Both the position numbers and the translations under genes were made by a program. From assembly GCA_003445095.1 (NCBI GenBank), contig DLVS01000513.1, positions 1 through 18,760 on the forward strand: DNA of 18,760 nt, written 5' to 3'. Below the pieces are notes generated by a model that made no database searches, had not been told where the DNA came from, and was given only the letters and a program-made list of their open reading frames with translations. Positions 7,296 through 15,696 of this stretch are shown piece by piece; within the stretch, counting starts at the first letter, position 1, and each line of letters starts with the position of its first letter. Origin of the DNA: Verrucomicrobiales bacterium. GTDB lineage: Bacteria; Verrucomicrobiota; Verrucomicrobiia; Limisphaerales; UBA9464.

Positions 7296-7646
7296 ATAGT
7301 CAGGGTTACACGGCACAGACTTTTATGAGGGTGAGTCCCAATTACTCCGATCGCTCCGGAAGATCAAGGCATTTGTGGGCTGTGTTCGCATCCGGATTGA
7401 ATGGGGTTTTGGGCTGCGTTCCAGCGCGGCCCCAGGGGGCTCCATTCAATTCCGATTGGCTATGATGGCGGCGAAGTTATCGAAGCTGCCGCTTTGCCAT
7501 GACACCCTTGGGGCGGTTTACATCATCACGTGCCCATCCACCGTCCGGCATGCTAACCGGTAGCTCCCGCCACCGCAGTCCATAACCTGCCGCATCACCT
7601 CCAGGCGTATCTTTCCGGCCTTGGATCGGGGATTGGGTCGCAGCCT
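7296..7646. other. Gene-free gap between proA and the cassette block
   Basis: These 351 bases separate the end of proA from the first cassette gene, both on the minus strand. No convincing coding frame was found. The gap contains a structured inverted repeat (7393-7454) and should hold the promoter of the cassette operon. A weak minus-strand candidate is TTGATC with TAATTG 17 bases downstream, which is not strong enough to list as a promoter. Confidence 0.5.
7393..7454. repeat. Imperfect 12-bp inverted repeat enclosing GC-rich inner hairpins
   Basis: CGGATTGAATGG at 7393-7404 pairs with CCATTCAATTCCG at 7442-7454, with a single bulged base. The 37 bases between the arms contain smaller self-complementary stretches (GCTGCGTTCCAGC and GGCCCCAGGGGGC). 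It could be a structured RNA element, a transcription barrier after proA or a small mobile-element remnant. No U-tract follows on either strand. Confidence 0.5.
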
Positions 7647-8936
7647 CTATTCTCTGATTTGTCCCGTGCCCAGGCCCAACCATTTGTAGGTACACAATTC
7701 TTCGAGGCCCATCGGACCGCGCGCCCCAATCTTGTCGGTGCTGATGCCGATCTCCGCCCCCATTCCGAATTCGCCGCCATCTGTGAAGCGCGTGCTGGCG
7801 TTCCAATATACCGCGGCGGAATCCACGTCGGCTAAGAATCGCCGGGCCGTGGCTTCGTTGCGGGTCACGATCGTATCGCTGTGGGCCGAGCCATAACGAT
7901 GAATGTGCTCAATGGCTGCCGCGACATCATCAACCACGCGAACATTGAGAATCTGATCGTTGTACTCGGTGGAGTAATCTTCTTCCGTAGCTGGGCGGAC
8001 CACGGAAGCGTCCTTCCCGACTCCAGCACGAACGAGGGGCAACGCCTCGGGATCGGCGTGAAACTCAACCTTCTTCTGCGCGAGCCGCGCCACAATCTGA
8101 GGCAAAAACTGAGCGGCCACCACCCGATCTATGAGCAGTGTCTCGGCTGCATTACACGCCGACGGACGCTGACACTTCGCGTTGAAGATAATCTGCTCGG
8201 CCATGCTGAGTTCGGCATCGCGATCGACGTACACGTGACAGACTCCTTTGTAGTGCTTGATCACCGGTACTTTCGCGCAGGCCGTCACCGCGCGAATTAG
8301 CCCTTCGCCACCGCGCGGCATGCAGAGGTCCACGTATTGAGTCAGCGAAAGCAGAGCGGGCACGGCGTCACGATCCGTCGTGGATACCACTTGGATTGCC
8401 GCCGCCGGAAAGGCATCGCCCAGCACGCGGCGTCCAGCGTCGACCATGTGCTGGGCGATCAGTCGATTCGAATTTAGCGCCTCTTTGCCACCTCGCAGGA
8501 TGGTCGCGTTGCCCGTCTTGAAGCACAAGCTCGCGGCGTCGGCGGTCACGTTAGGACGTGACTCGTAGATGATGACCACGACGCCCAGCGGGGTGCTGAC
8601 TTTCTGTAAACGAAGGCCGTTGGGTCGGGCGCGTTCATCGAGGATTCGGCCCACCGGATCGGGCAGCGCGGCGACTTCGCGGACTCCGTTAGCCATCGCG
8701 GTGATGCGTTTCTCGTTCAAGGTCAGCCGATCGAGCATCGCCTCGCTTAGCCCGAGGGAACGTCCCAGCACGAGGTCTTGGAGATTCGCCTGGATCAATT
8801 CCGGCGTCGCCGCGTCGAGGGCGTCCGCCATGGCTCGGAGCGCGGCGTCTTTTTGCTCGGTGGTCAAACGGGCGAGCGCCCGCGAAGCCAACTTCGCCTG
8901 GCGCGCCAACTCCGTCATTTGCTCTGTCAACGACAC
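7647..8936 (-). CDS. proA: Gamma-glutamyl phosphate reductase (glutamate-5-semialdehyde dehydrogenase)
   Basis: The protein has 429 residues, a normal length for ProA. ProA reduces L-glutamyl-5-phosphate with NADPH to glutamate-5-semialdehyde, the second step of proline synthesis, in the cytoplasm. Diagnostic segments are all present: STPLGVVVIIYESRPNVT (about 114-131), CFKTGNATILRGGKEA, the PRGGEGLI loop (about 207-214), and the catalytic cysteine C261 in RPSACNAAETLL. RYGSAHSDTIVT and the C-terminal DGGEFGMGAEIGIS also match the family. The start is a GTG (8936) without a clear ribosome-binding site. The ATG at codon 7 is an alternative, but the longer N-terminus fits ProA better. No proB is next to it, and the downstream gap is non-coding. 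Confidence 0.97.
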   Translation of the reverse strand: MSLTEQMTELARQAKLASRALARLTTEQKDAALRAMADALDAATPELIQANLQDLVLGRSLGLSEAMLDRLTLNEKRITAMANGVREVAALPDPVGRILDERARPNGLRLQKVSTPLGVVVIIYESRPNVTADAASLCFKTGNATILRGGKEALNSNRLIAQHMVDAGRRVLGDAFPAAAIQVVSTTDRDAVPALLSLTQYVDLCMPRGGEGLIRAVTACAKVPVIKHYKGVCHVYVDRDAELSMAEQIIFNAKCQRPSACNAAETLLIDRVVAAQFLPQIVARLAQKKVEFHADPEALPLVRAGVGKDASVVRPATEEDYSTEYNDQILNVRVVDDVAAAIEHIHRYGSAHSDTIVTRNEATARRFLADVDSAAVYWNASTRFTDGGEFGMGAEIGISTDKIGARGPMGLEELCTYKWLGLGTGQIRE

Positions 8937-9004
8937 GGGCGGAGCTTACCTCAAGGACTGGCGCGCGCGAAAGCCGATAACGCCATTCAGGAGTTCGGAC
9001 GCGG

Positions 9005-9460
9005 TCAATCGGGTTGCGAAAACCAGCCCACCGCCAGACCGACCGCTGCAGTGATTCCCGCCGCAGATGCCGCCAGACCCCAGGCATTGGCTGGCACCGT
9101 CTCACCGTCGGGAAAAAGCAGGACTCCCAGACCGAACGAAAGGGAATAAGCCGACACCAGTACCCACCAACCATTGCCAGCCTTCCGACCGATCCACGCC
9201 GCAGCCACGGGGCCGAGGGCGACGAACAAAATCAGCACCCAAAAGAGGGAATGAGCGACGAGCGCGCCAGCGACCATTCCCCCTGGCGCGACCAGCGCCA
9301 ACCAAAGCAGCAATCCGGGAAATGGCGATGGGTGTCTCACATTCCGCTCACCGCCCGCTCGCCAGCCGCAGTTCGGGCAGGCGGGTAGCGGGGAGGGTTT
9401 CGGATCCGCGGGCGTACCGAGCGGTTCGTTGCAGCGTGGACACTGAAAGATGGCGCTCAC
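9005..9460 (-). CDS. Small zinc-ribbon membrane protein of unknown function
   Basis: The protein has 151 residues. It begins with a zinc-ribbon-like pair of CxxC motifs (C7/C10 in FQCPRCNEPLG and C28/C31 in CPNCGW), followed by four likely membrane segments at about residues 48-68, 70-90, 97-116 and 126-147. The GTG start overlaps the TGA of the upstream esterase-fusion gene (GTGA), so it is probably translated by coupling. The topology suggests a cytoplasmic zinc ribbon anchored in the inner membrane. I do not recognise a characterised family. The overlap links its expression to the upstream exported enzyme, but no functional link can be shown. Confidence 0.75.
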   Translation of the reverse strand: MSAIFQCPRCNEPLGTPADPKPSPLPACPNCGWRAGGERNVRHPSPFPGLLLWLALVAPGGMVAGALVAHSLFWVLILFVALGPVAAAWIGRKAGNGWWVLVSAYSLSFGLGVLLFPDGETVPANAWGLAASAAGITAAVGLAVGWFSQPD

Positions 9461-11820
9461 AGGAATCGGCGGAAGAACTCGTAAATGACCTCGTTCGATT
9501 CCGGGGTCGGGCTGTGCGCCGGCCGTTGAGTGAAGGCGACCCTATTTGTGAATCCTAAAATCGCATTCACTTGCACGAGGTGGTTGAGGGCCCGCCAGCG
9601 CTCCACCGGATCCTCGGAACCTCCTGAAACTAGAAACGGTCGCGGCGCGAGGAGGGCGTGCAGCTCGGTCAAGTCGCGGCCGCGAGCAACGAGCTCAGCA
9701 TAAGCGCCCGTCCTCGGATTGTCTGCCGTCACCACGCCGGGATTTCGTTGTCGATGAGCATCGCGCCCCAGGTACCAAGGCTCCCAGTAGTTGACGTTCG
9801 GTCGTGTTTCGTCCCACACGATCCCCGGATCGCTCACCGCACAGGCAGCGAACTTGTCGTAGAGAACCGCGGCGAATAGTGCCCATTTGCCTCCGTAGCT
9901 GTGTCCGACAATTCCAATCCGACCGGCATCCACCTCCGGACGTTGAGCGAGGGCGGTGTGACAATTTGCGGCGACGTAAGCCAAATAGGACAAAGGTTGA
10001 CAGGATGCGTCGCCCAGGTCCGGACGTCGCGCGTCGCCCCCCGGAGAACCAATCGCGAGGGTCACGAAGCCGCGCCGCGTCAACTGCAACGCAAAGTCGC
10101 GCAGTCGTTGGTCATTCAACCCCACGCTGGTATCCGGCTCATAAAACGGAACGAGCACCGCGGGCAATGGCCCGGGTGAGGCGGGCACGAGGAGCCAGCC
10201 TTCGAGGAATTGTTCGCGAGCAACTTCAACTCGGACTCGGTGCTGCGTGAAATTCTCGCGCGGCTCGGAACGGATCAGTTCCAGGGTGGGCCGCTCAAGC
10301 AATCGCGGCCATTCACCCATAATCCGGTTCCACTGATGGGCGATCTCTCCGCGACGACGTTTCCAGCCTGCCGGCGAACTCACCTCGGAGCCGTCATTGA
10401 ACCTGACCGGCGACAGGTAAATCCCAAAATCGCCGGCAAGTTCTTTTGGCGGCCGGAGGAATTGCTCGAAGGACTGCGTTTGGGTGATCGGGTTGACTCT
10501 GATGACGACGCGCGAGTAGCGAGTCAGCGGCGGCGTGCCACGATCGCTGACGGATAGGATGAGATGAATGGTCTCGCGGCTGTCCACCGTCGGAGCTCGG
10601 AATCGCAGCTCCGGTGAGTCCACCGCTCCGAGTTCCAACGCGCCCCGAAATGTTCCGGGCTCACGGTACCATTCCCAGCGGAACGATAACTCGCCGCCAT
10701 CAGGGTCACTAGAACCGGCGGCAGACAACGCGATCTCGTCACCCGGGTTAACTTCGAGCGATGGGTTTTGGTTCAGGCGAATGATGGGAGCATGGTTGGC
10801 GAGTGTCTTCGACTTTACACACCAGTCGAGTCGCGCACGAAAGTCGTTCTGCAACGCTGCTGCCCAACGCGCCAACGTATGGTCGCGATTCGTTGTGCCG
10901 TTCCAGAAGTCCGCTTGGTTCGCCCAGTAGTACGGCCGTCCTGGGAGAGTTTCGTTGGGGCCGTAGCGTCCCGCCCAACCGCCCCACGTGGGATGTTCAG
11001 GCGCATTGAGTCCATTGGGGATCAAGTAGAGAAACGTCATGGAGTCCCCTTCCTTGCCCCAATGCGTGGTGTTCGTGGGATACAACGCGCCGAGCGGACC
11101 GTGCTGATGGAGCACGTCGCGAACGAGATCGAATCCACCAGCCTGCGAAGTGAGCTCCGAAAATCGGTGATACCAGCGACGGCCGGCGCGTTCAGGCCGA
11201 AAGGTGTCCACCCAGAGTGGAAACGGTGGCGTCAACTCCAGAGTGTGTGGGCCAAATTTATCCGCCGAAGCCAACCGCAACCGCGATTTGAAACGAGCGT
11301 AACCGTCTGGGCCACGCTCGCGCAGGACGCGGTCGAGCGCGCGGCGCAGATTGTTGGTCGCGGCGCCCTGATCAGTGCCCCAATCCGAATACCACAACGG
11401 CCGCGGATCCTCGCGGTCGACCGCGCCGAGGAGAAGGTTGACTCCCGCGTCCGTTTCATTGTCGCCCGCCACGGCGCGGTTCTCGAGTTGTGCGCGGGTT
11501 GGATAACCCACGTCGTTTTGCACGAGGTTTGTCCAGCATTCCCCGTAAGCGGAGAGGAGCCGCCGGACGATGCCGATCCCCGTTCGCTCGGGGTTGCGGT
11601 TCTCGCCGTCGCGCGCGTGAGGTCGATTGGCAATGATTCCCTCCACGTCCCATTCATTGGCATAGAGGAGAAAGCGCACCAACGACTGTTCATCGTCAGG
11701 ATCGCCACCGGCGTCCGTCTCAATGATGACCCGCAATCGGTTGGTCGTTTGAGCCCATGCTGCGATGAGCGCGAACTGGCACAAGAGACAAATCAGCGCA
11801 GCTCGAATGAGCGGTCCCAT
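9457..11820 (-). CDS. Exported DUF1593 (Sde182-like) domain fused to an alpha/beta-hydrolase esterase
   Basis: From the ATG at 11820 the protein has 787 residues. A signal peptide (GPLIRAALICLLCQFALIAAWA, cut before QTT) is followed by a DUF1593 domain related to nucleoside hydrolases. The segment VIIETDAGGDPDDEQSL carries the acidic cluster D36, D40, D42 and D43. Around residues 345-440 is an Ig-like/PKD-type segment (NPGDEIALSAAGSSDPDGGE). The C-terminal half is an alpha/beta-hydrolase with nucleophile S641 in GHSYGGKW, an acid near D737 (GGSEDP) and H769 in RPAHSPTPESN. It resembles exported acetyl-xylan or glucuronoyl esterase-like enzymes. The fusion suggests a periplasmic or secreted enzyme acting on plant-type polysaccharide. 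The start is uncertain: an upstream GTG gives a longer basic N-region. The zinc-ribbon membrane protein overlaps its stop. Confidence 0.85.
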   Translation of the reverse strand: MGPLIRAALICLLCQFALIAAWAQTTNRLRVIIETDAGGDPDDEQSLVRFLLYANEWDVEGIIANRPHARDGENRNPERTGIGIVRRLLSAYGECWTNLVQNDVGYPTRAQLENRAVAGDNETDAGVNLLLGAVDREDPRPLWYSDWGTDQGAATNNLRRALDRVLRERGPDGYARFKSRLRLASADKFGPHTLELTPPFPLWVDTFRPERAGRRWYHRFSELTSQAGGFDLVRDVLHQHGPLGALYPTNTTHWGKEGDSMTFLYLIPNGLNAPEHPTWGGWAGRYGPNETLPGRPYYWANQADFWNGTTNRDHTLARWAAALQNDFRARLDWCVKSKTLANHAPIIRLNQNPSLEVNPGDEIALSAAGSSDPDGGELSFRWEWYREPGTFRGALELGAVDSPELRFRAPTVDSRETIHLILSVSDRGTPPLTRYSRVVIRVNPITQTQSFEQFLRPPKELAGDFGIYLSPVRFNDGSEVSSPAGWKRRRGEIAHQWNRIMGEWPRLLERPTLELIRSEPRENFTQHRVRVEVAREQFLEGWLLVPASPGPLPAVLVPFYEPDTSVGLNDQRLRDFALQLTRRGFVTLAIGSPGGDARRPDLGDASCQPLSYLAYVAANCHTALAQRPEVDAGRIGIVGHSYGGKWALFAAVLYDKFAACAVSDPGIVWDETRPNVNYWEPWYLGRDAHRQRNPGVVTADNPRTGAYAELVARGRDLTELHALLAPRPFLVSGGSEDPVERWRALNHLVQVNAILGFTNRVAFTQRPAHSPTPESNEVIYEFFRRFL

Positions 11821-12026
11821 TCCTCGTCGAGTGAAGGAGGAAATGAAATGTCGGCTCACGGTTTCGAATCGTGAGTCGGACACTCGCCGATGGGAAGGAT
11901 GAGCTGGGGATTCCTTGCGAATCACTTGGTGCCGGCTTCCGGATACAACGAGAAGCAGTACCCCGGCCAAGCGAAGAAGCGGTTGACCGTTGCCGCCTAG
12001 GAACCGGACTGACTAATCTTCCTCCA

Positions 12027-12461
12027 ATGCCGAAAGCCAGATCGCTCGCGTTTGCTCGCATTCGCGCGGAAGTAATGGCGGCAACATGCAAAATTCCGCC
12101 GGGGCGGATCACCACCTATGCCACGATTGCCAGCCACTTGGAAATAACACCGCGCCACGTGGCCTTTGTCCTCGCGGCTCTGAAGCAACCTGAAGCCGAC
12201 ATGATTCCGTGGCATCGTGTGGTTGCCCAAGGGGGCGAACTGCGATCCGGGTCGGAGGTCGGATTGCGTTGCCAACGTCAACGCCTCGGAGCTGAGGGAA
12301 TCCGCGTCGCAGGCCGCCAAGTGGCCGATTTTGATCGACTCCTTTTCCGATGGCCGGCCCGGCTTGACCGCCCCGGAATGCCCGTCCGCCGGCGGTACGC
12401 TGATCCTTCGACTCAGCCGGTGTTCCCCGAGTCCGCTCGATTTGGTTATCTAAAGTCGTAG
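12027..12461 (+). CDS. Alkyltransferase-like (ATL) DNA-damage recognition protein, MGMT family
   Basis: The protein has 144 residues from the ATG at 12027; the longer frame upstream overlaps the divergent esterase gene and has no family similarity. The MGMT DNA-binding core is clear: KIPPGRITTYATIASHL, with Tyr31 in the DNA-binding helix, then TPRHVAFVLA with R43 as the probable base-flipping arginine, and the active-site segment IPWHRVVAQGGELR. The methyl-accepting cysteine of O6-methylguanine methyltransferases (PCHRV) is replaced by W62. That defines ATL proteins, which bind alkylated guanine without repairing it and hand the lesion to nucleotide-excision repair. The region after about residue 108 is a proline/arginine-rich tail not typical of the 100-120-residue ATLs. 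It converges on the methyltransferase gene across a terminator. Confidence 0.85.
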   Translation: MPKARSLAFARIRAEVMAATCKIPPGRITTYATIASHLEITPRHVAFVLAALKQPEADMIPWHRVVAQGGELRSGSEVGLRCQRQRLGAEGIRVAGRQVADFDRLLFRWPARLDRPGMPVRRRYADPSTQPVFPESARFGYLKS

Positions 12462-12501
12462 CCGACAACGGAGTTGGGCCGGAATTGAGGCGCAGCGCAC
12501 C

Positions 12502-12527
12502 GGGAGAAGGCCGCAAGCCTTGCTCCC
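12502..12527. terminator. Hairpin terminator between two convergent genes
   Basis: GGGAGAAGGC, the loop CGCAA, and GCCTTGCTCCC form a 10-bp stem with one bulged G. On the plus strand a T-rich run (ATTCTTTTCTC) follows closely. The hairpin lies just beyond the methyltransferase stop on the minus strand and 40 bases after the ATL stop on the plus strand. It can therefore serve both genes. Confidence 0.6.
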
Positions 12528-12528
12528 A

Positions 12529-13464
12529 TCATTCTTTTCTCAGGAGAAAACACCCTGAGTCACCGTCGGCCTTTCGATTCAGTTCCTCCGCCCGCTGGCG
12601 AAACGTCTTCAACTGCTCGTCGTCGAAGTACTGTTCTTTCTTCACGTTCTGAAGGGAAATACCGCGTTGATAGAGTTCGCTTCCCCAAAACTGAAAATCC
12701 GTAGAATCAAACTCGACCCGCTCGAGCTTTAGTCCGGCTCGTTCGGCGAGCTGCTTCATTCCTTCAACACTGGGAATGAACAGGTGTCGCGGGGCATCGA
12801 GTTGCACCCAATGGGCGCCATAGTGGCGCCACGCGAAGCACGCCGCGACTGGTGTTCGGATCAGAGCACGCCCTGCGGGCGGGAGGATTCGACGCACGTT
12901 GGCGAGCACCGCAGAAGGATCCGCCATGTGCTCGAACGAATGATGCATCATCACGACCTCGTGGTTCTCCGTCCACGTCTCCAAACTCCCACGCACTATT
13001 CTGAGGCCTTTGGTTTTGACCTCCTCGCGAACAAAAGGATCCAAACCCACGAGGTGCTTAAACCCCGCCGACCGTAGATCGTAAAGCAGGCTGCCACTAC
13101 CGCAGCCGACGTCGAGAATTCGATCCTCCAAGCTCACCGGCAACAGCCTCATCCAAGTCGAGCGACTCTGCGGGCCAAAGATCCGCGCGACCATCGCACC
13201 TTGGATGCCCCCGCATCCCAAAGTGTGACGGAGCCGCTGATTTTTCAAGTATCCACGGAGGCCTCCCTTCGCCCGGCCAAACGAATAGTAGTCGCTCGCA
13301 TAGTACTTGCCGAGGTCGGCCGGTACGCTGCTGATTCCTAAAGAATGACATTTCGAGCACTCGACGTACTGAAAACGCTCGCGCGTTCCATACATCATTT
13401 CCTGGGCTTCAACCCGACGGTTGTTCTCGGCGTTGCGACACGCCAAGCACGAAGTGTTGCTCAT
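12529..13464 (-). CDS. Class I SAM-dependent methyltransferase with N-terminal zinc ribbon
   Basis: The protein has 311 residues from an ATG at 13464. The N-terminus carries two CxxC pairs, C6/C9 (CLACRNAEN) and C36/C39 (VECSKCHSLG), spaced as in a zinc ribbon. The SAM-binding motif RILDVGCGSGSLLYDL covers about 116-131, with the motif II acid at D142 (GLDPF). The post-I motif MMHHSFEHMADP (about 172-183) is typical of the Methyltransf_23 type often found with sugar or polysaccharide biosynthesis genes. RALIRTPVA and APRHLFIPS fit the same family. The methylated substrate is unknown. No glycosyltransferase or nucleotide-sugar gene lies nearby, so the surface-polysaccharide role is only a family-based guess. 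It ends directly at the bidirectional terminator. Confidence 0.88.
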   Translation of the reverse strand: MSNTSCLACRNAENNRRVEAQEMMYGTRERFQYVECSKCHSLGISSVPADLGKYYASDYYSFGRAKGGLRGYLKNQRLRHTLGCGGIQGAMVARIFGPQSRSTWMRLLPVSLEDRILDVGCGSGSLLYDLRSAGFKHLVGLDPFVREEVKTKGLRIVRGSLETWTENHEVVMMHHSFEHMADPSAVLANVRRILPPAGRALIRTPVAACFAWRHYGAHWVQLDAPRHLFIPSVEGMKQLAERAGLKLERVEFDSTDFQFWGSELYQRGISLQNVKKEQYFDDEQLKTFRQRAEELNRKADGDSGCFLLRKE

Positions 13465-13788
13465 TCGGTTGTCGATAATCGAGACGTGCCACCCAGCGTC
13501 ATGGTTGGGCCAAGTAACCGCAGTTCAACGAGGCGGCTGAGACGAAGGAGGACGGTCAAGTCGGAGACTGAGAGTTGGAAACGGTTCAAACGCACGCCGT
13601 TCTTGAGCCTAAAGAAAAGGCCCAAGATAAGGCGAGGCCAATCAACCGCCGGAATCCCGGAGAGGGCCTTCAGACACAGCGACGTGCGCGTCGCGGCGCC
13701 ACAAGACAACCTCGGACGCCGTTCACGTCTTCGCTTCTTCGGATGAGCTTATTTCTCACCGAGAGACCACTTGCGCCAGACCAAGCCG
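13465..13788. other. Gap between the Gfo/Idh/MocA gene and the methyltransferase
   Basis: This 324-base gap separates two minus-strand genes. It holds one open minus-strand frame (13461-13709, 82 residues from a TTG) whose stop overlaps the methyltransferase ATG as ATGA. Its leucine/arginine-rich product has no recognisable domain and no ribosome-binding site. I treat it as unproven. The rest probably carries the methyltransferase promoter and leader. No strong terminator was seen after the oxidoreductase gene. Confidence 0.4.
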
Positions 13789-15141
13789 CTACGCTCGCCA
13801 ACCCTTGCGATAGTCGCGCTTCAGGAATTTCTTGGCCGCGCGTCCGCTGGTGAACCGGAAGTCGGGACCGTCCCATTTCAGCTCCGTGCCAGCGCGAATG
13901 GCCACATTGCCGAGCAGAATCGTCTCGGTGAGCATGCTGGCGTAATCGAAGTTCGAAAGCGCTTTCGGTCCCCCTCGGATCGCCGCCACCCATTCATCTT
14001 TCATCCCCTGATCGCTCTTGCCATTGCGCGGCAGCGTCGGAGTGGGGTCCACGTAACCAACGAACAGATTGGACGGAAGAAGCTTCCACTCGCCTCCGTA
14101 GTCTGACGGCGAATACATCACGCCCTTGCTGCCGACCATAAGCGAGCCGCTGTCCGCGGGCTTCTCGCCGTGGAATAAGTCGAGCGGCGGCAGGTTCTTT
14201 TGTCCATTGGGCAGCTTGCCTTCGTACCAGGTGAACCTCACGGCAGGCCTTGAGCCGCGCGGGGCAAACTCATAATACACCGTCGCCCAGCCGGGATAGG
14301 TTTCCGGATTGGGCGTCTCACTTTCTGCCCGGATCGTCGTCGGATAGTCCAGTTCGAGTGCCATGAAAGGTAGATTGGCAGTATGGCAACCCATATCGCC
14401 CAGCGCGCCGGTCCCGAAGTCCCACCAACCGCGCCATTTGAACGGGTGATAAGCTTCGTTGTACGGACGGTAAGGCGCCGTGCCGAGGAATTGGTCCCAA
14501 TGAACATTTGCCGGAATGGGCGGCAGTCCGGTCGGACGGGCGGTAATTTCGGGCGCCTGCGGCCAGACCGGCCGGTTGGTCCACACGTGAATCTCTCGCA
14601 CCGGGCCGATGGCGCCAGCGCGGAGCACCTCCACGCCCCGGCGCAATCCATCCGACGCGGTGCCTTGATTGCCCATCTGCGTCGCGAGCTTCTTCTTGCG
14701 CGCGAGGTCACGCAGCCAGCGAGCTTCCCAAACGTCGTGCGTGAGCGGCTTCTGCACGTACACGTGAATGCCGTGCTTCATCGCGAGGGCCGCGGCCAGC
14801 GCGTGGTTGTGGTCCGGCGTGCTGATGGTCACCGCGTCGATCTTGTCGCCCATCTGGTCGAACAGTTCACGGAAGTCGAAATACGTCTTCGCGCCGGGGA
14901 ACTTCTTCAACTTCGACTGGAGCGAATTGTCATCACAGTCGCACAGCGCGACGACGTCGCCGTGAGCGGCCGCCTGGTCGATGTCGCCGGAACCTTTGCC
15001 GCCGACTCCAATGCCGGCGATGCGCAGCCGCTCATTGGCGCCCCACACACGGCTGGGCAGTAAGGTGAAGGCAAACGCGGCGCTGGCCGTGGAACCGAGA
15101 AAGTGACGGCGTGTATAAATGCGGGAATACGTGGGGCGCAT
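13789..15141 (-). CDS. Tat-exported Gfo/Idh/MocA family oxidoreductase
   Basis: The protein has 450 residues from the ATG at 15141. The N-terminus has a twin-arginine signal (YTRRHFLGSTASAAFAFTLL, R11-R12), so it is probably exported already folded with its cofactor. The Rossmann motif GIGVGGKGSGD lies at about 43-53, STPDHNHA at about 107-114 and the family motif VQKPL at about 129-133, with K131 as the catalytic lysine candidate. FGTGALGDMGCH matches the conserved G-D-x-G-x-H segment. Exported members use tightly bound NAD(H) to oxidise or rearrange sugars, for example in 3-keto-glycoside chemistry. The substrate is unknown here. A secreted TIM-barrel sugar isomerase lies about 650 bases upstream on the same strand, a pairing that supports joint carbohydrate processing. 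Confidence 0.93.
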   Translation of the reverse strand: MRPTYSRIYTRRHFLGSTASAAFAFTLLPSRVWGANERLRIAGIGVGGKGSGDIDQAAAHGDVVALCDCDDNSLQSKLKKFPGAKTYFDFRELFDQMGDKIDAVTISTPDHNHALAAALAMKHGIHVYVQKPLTHDVWEARWLRDLARKKKLATQMGNQGTASDGLRRGVEVLRAGAIGPVREIHVWTNRPVWPQAPEITARPTGLPPIPANVHWDQFLGTAPYRPYNEAYHPFKWRGWWDFGTGALGDMGCHTANLPFMALELDYPTTIRAESETPNPETYPGWATVYYEFAPRGSRPAVRFTWYEGKLPNGQKNLPPLDLFHGEKPADSGSLMVGSKGVMYSPSDYGGEWKLLPSNLFVGYVDPTPTLPRNGKSDQGMKDEWVAAIRGGPKALSNFDYASMLTETILLGNVAIRAGTELKWDGPDFRFTSGRAAKKFLKRDYRKGWRA

Positions 15142-15353
15142 GACGGAGTTCGTGTTTAGCTAGTGGACGTCGTCAGGCTAGGGAGGTGGCGCCGCGACTG
15201 CAAGCCGCTGGAATCGTAGTGCCGGAATCGTGGTCCGATTCGATCACGGCTTCGATCCGCAACGCCATTCCGTCCGAAAACTTCGGAGCCTCGCACCGGC
15301 GGACGCCGCTCTCCCGGATCACTCCGCACGGAATCTGTCTGGCTGACCGCGGG

Positions 15354-15626
15354 CTAGCCGTGTTTGCTCGCGTGAGCGTGCGAGCGTTTGGGCTTGGTGT
15401 CTCCCCCGCCCAGCCCGTACGGGTCGTCAGGCGCTTTGCCGACTTTCTTCGAAGGCGAGGTTTTCACATTGCCGTCAGGCATGGGGATGTCCGCCTCGGA
15501 TTTCTGCCGAGCCGACCGATGATGCGGCGGGTTCTTATGGGAGGTGGAGTCCCCTGCGAGTGTCTGGGGAATGACGGCAATGAGGGATGCAAGAATGACG
15601 GCACCGGTGACTTTGGAGTTTTTCAT
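15354..15626 (-). CDS. Small basic secreted protein, unknown function
   Basis: This 90-residue protein starts at an ATG preceded by AAAGGGAAATT, a reasonable ribosome-binding site. A signal peptide (MKNSKVTGAVILASLIAVIP, cut near TLAG) is followed by about 65 hydrophilic residues rich in Lys, His, Ser and Pro: HKNPPHHRSARQKSEADIP, then PSKKVGKAPDDPYGLGGG and SHAHASKHG at the end. There is no enzyme motif and probably little folded structure. Clustered histidines could bind metal, and the positive charge could bind anionic polymers; both are guesses. It sits between the isomerase and the Gfo/Idh/MocA gene on the same strand, with gaps on both sides, so it may be transcribed with them. Confidence 0.65.
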   Translation of the reverse strand: MKNSKVTGAVILASLIAVIPQTLAGDSTSHKNPPHHRSARQKSEADIPMPDGNVKTSPSKKVGKAPDDPYGLGGGDTKPKRSHAHASKHG

Positions 15627-15696
15627 AATTTCCCTTTCGTGCTCAGCCGACCTTGAAACTAGAGCGCAACTTCAGGGCGGCAACTCGGCGAGCCGA

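Noticed and set aside
7375..7563. 62-residue plus-strand frame in the gap after proA
   Set aside because: It runs through the inverted repeat, has no ribosome-binding site and shows no family pattern.
10768..11874. 368-residue plus-strand open frame
   Set aside because: It is antisense to the DUF1593/esterase gene, has no recognisable domain and is rich in Arg/Val as expected from a shadow of high-GC coding sequence.
13461..13709. 82-residue minus-strand frame overlapping the methyltransferase start by ATGA
   Set aside because: TTG start, no ribosome-binding site and no recognisable features; the overlap alone is not enough to call a gene.
14383..15063. 226-residue plus-strand open frame
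   Set aside because: It is antisense to the Gfo/Idh/MocA gene and has no domain features.
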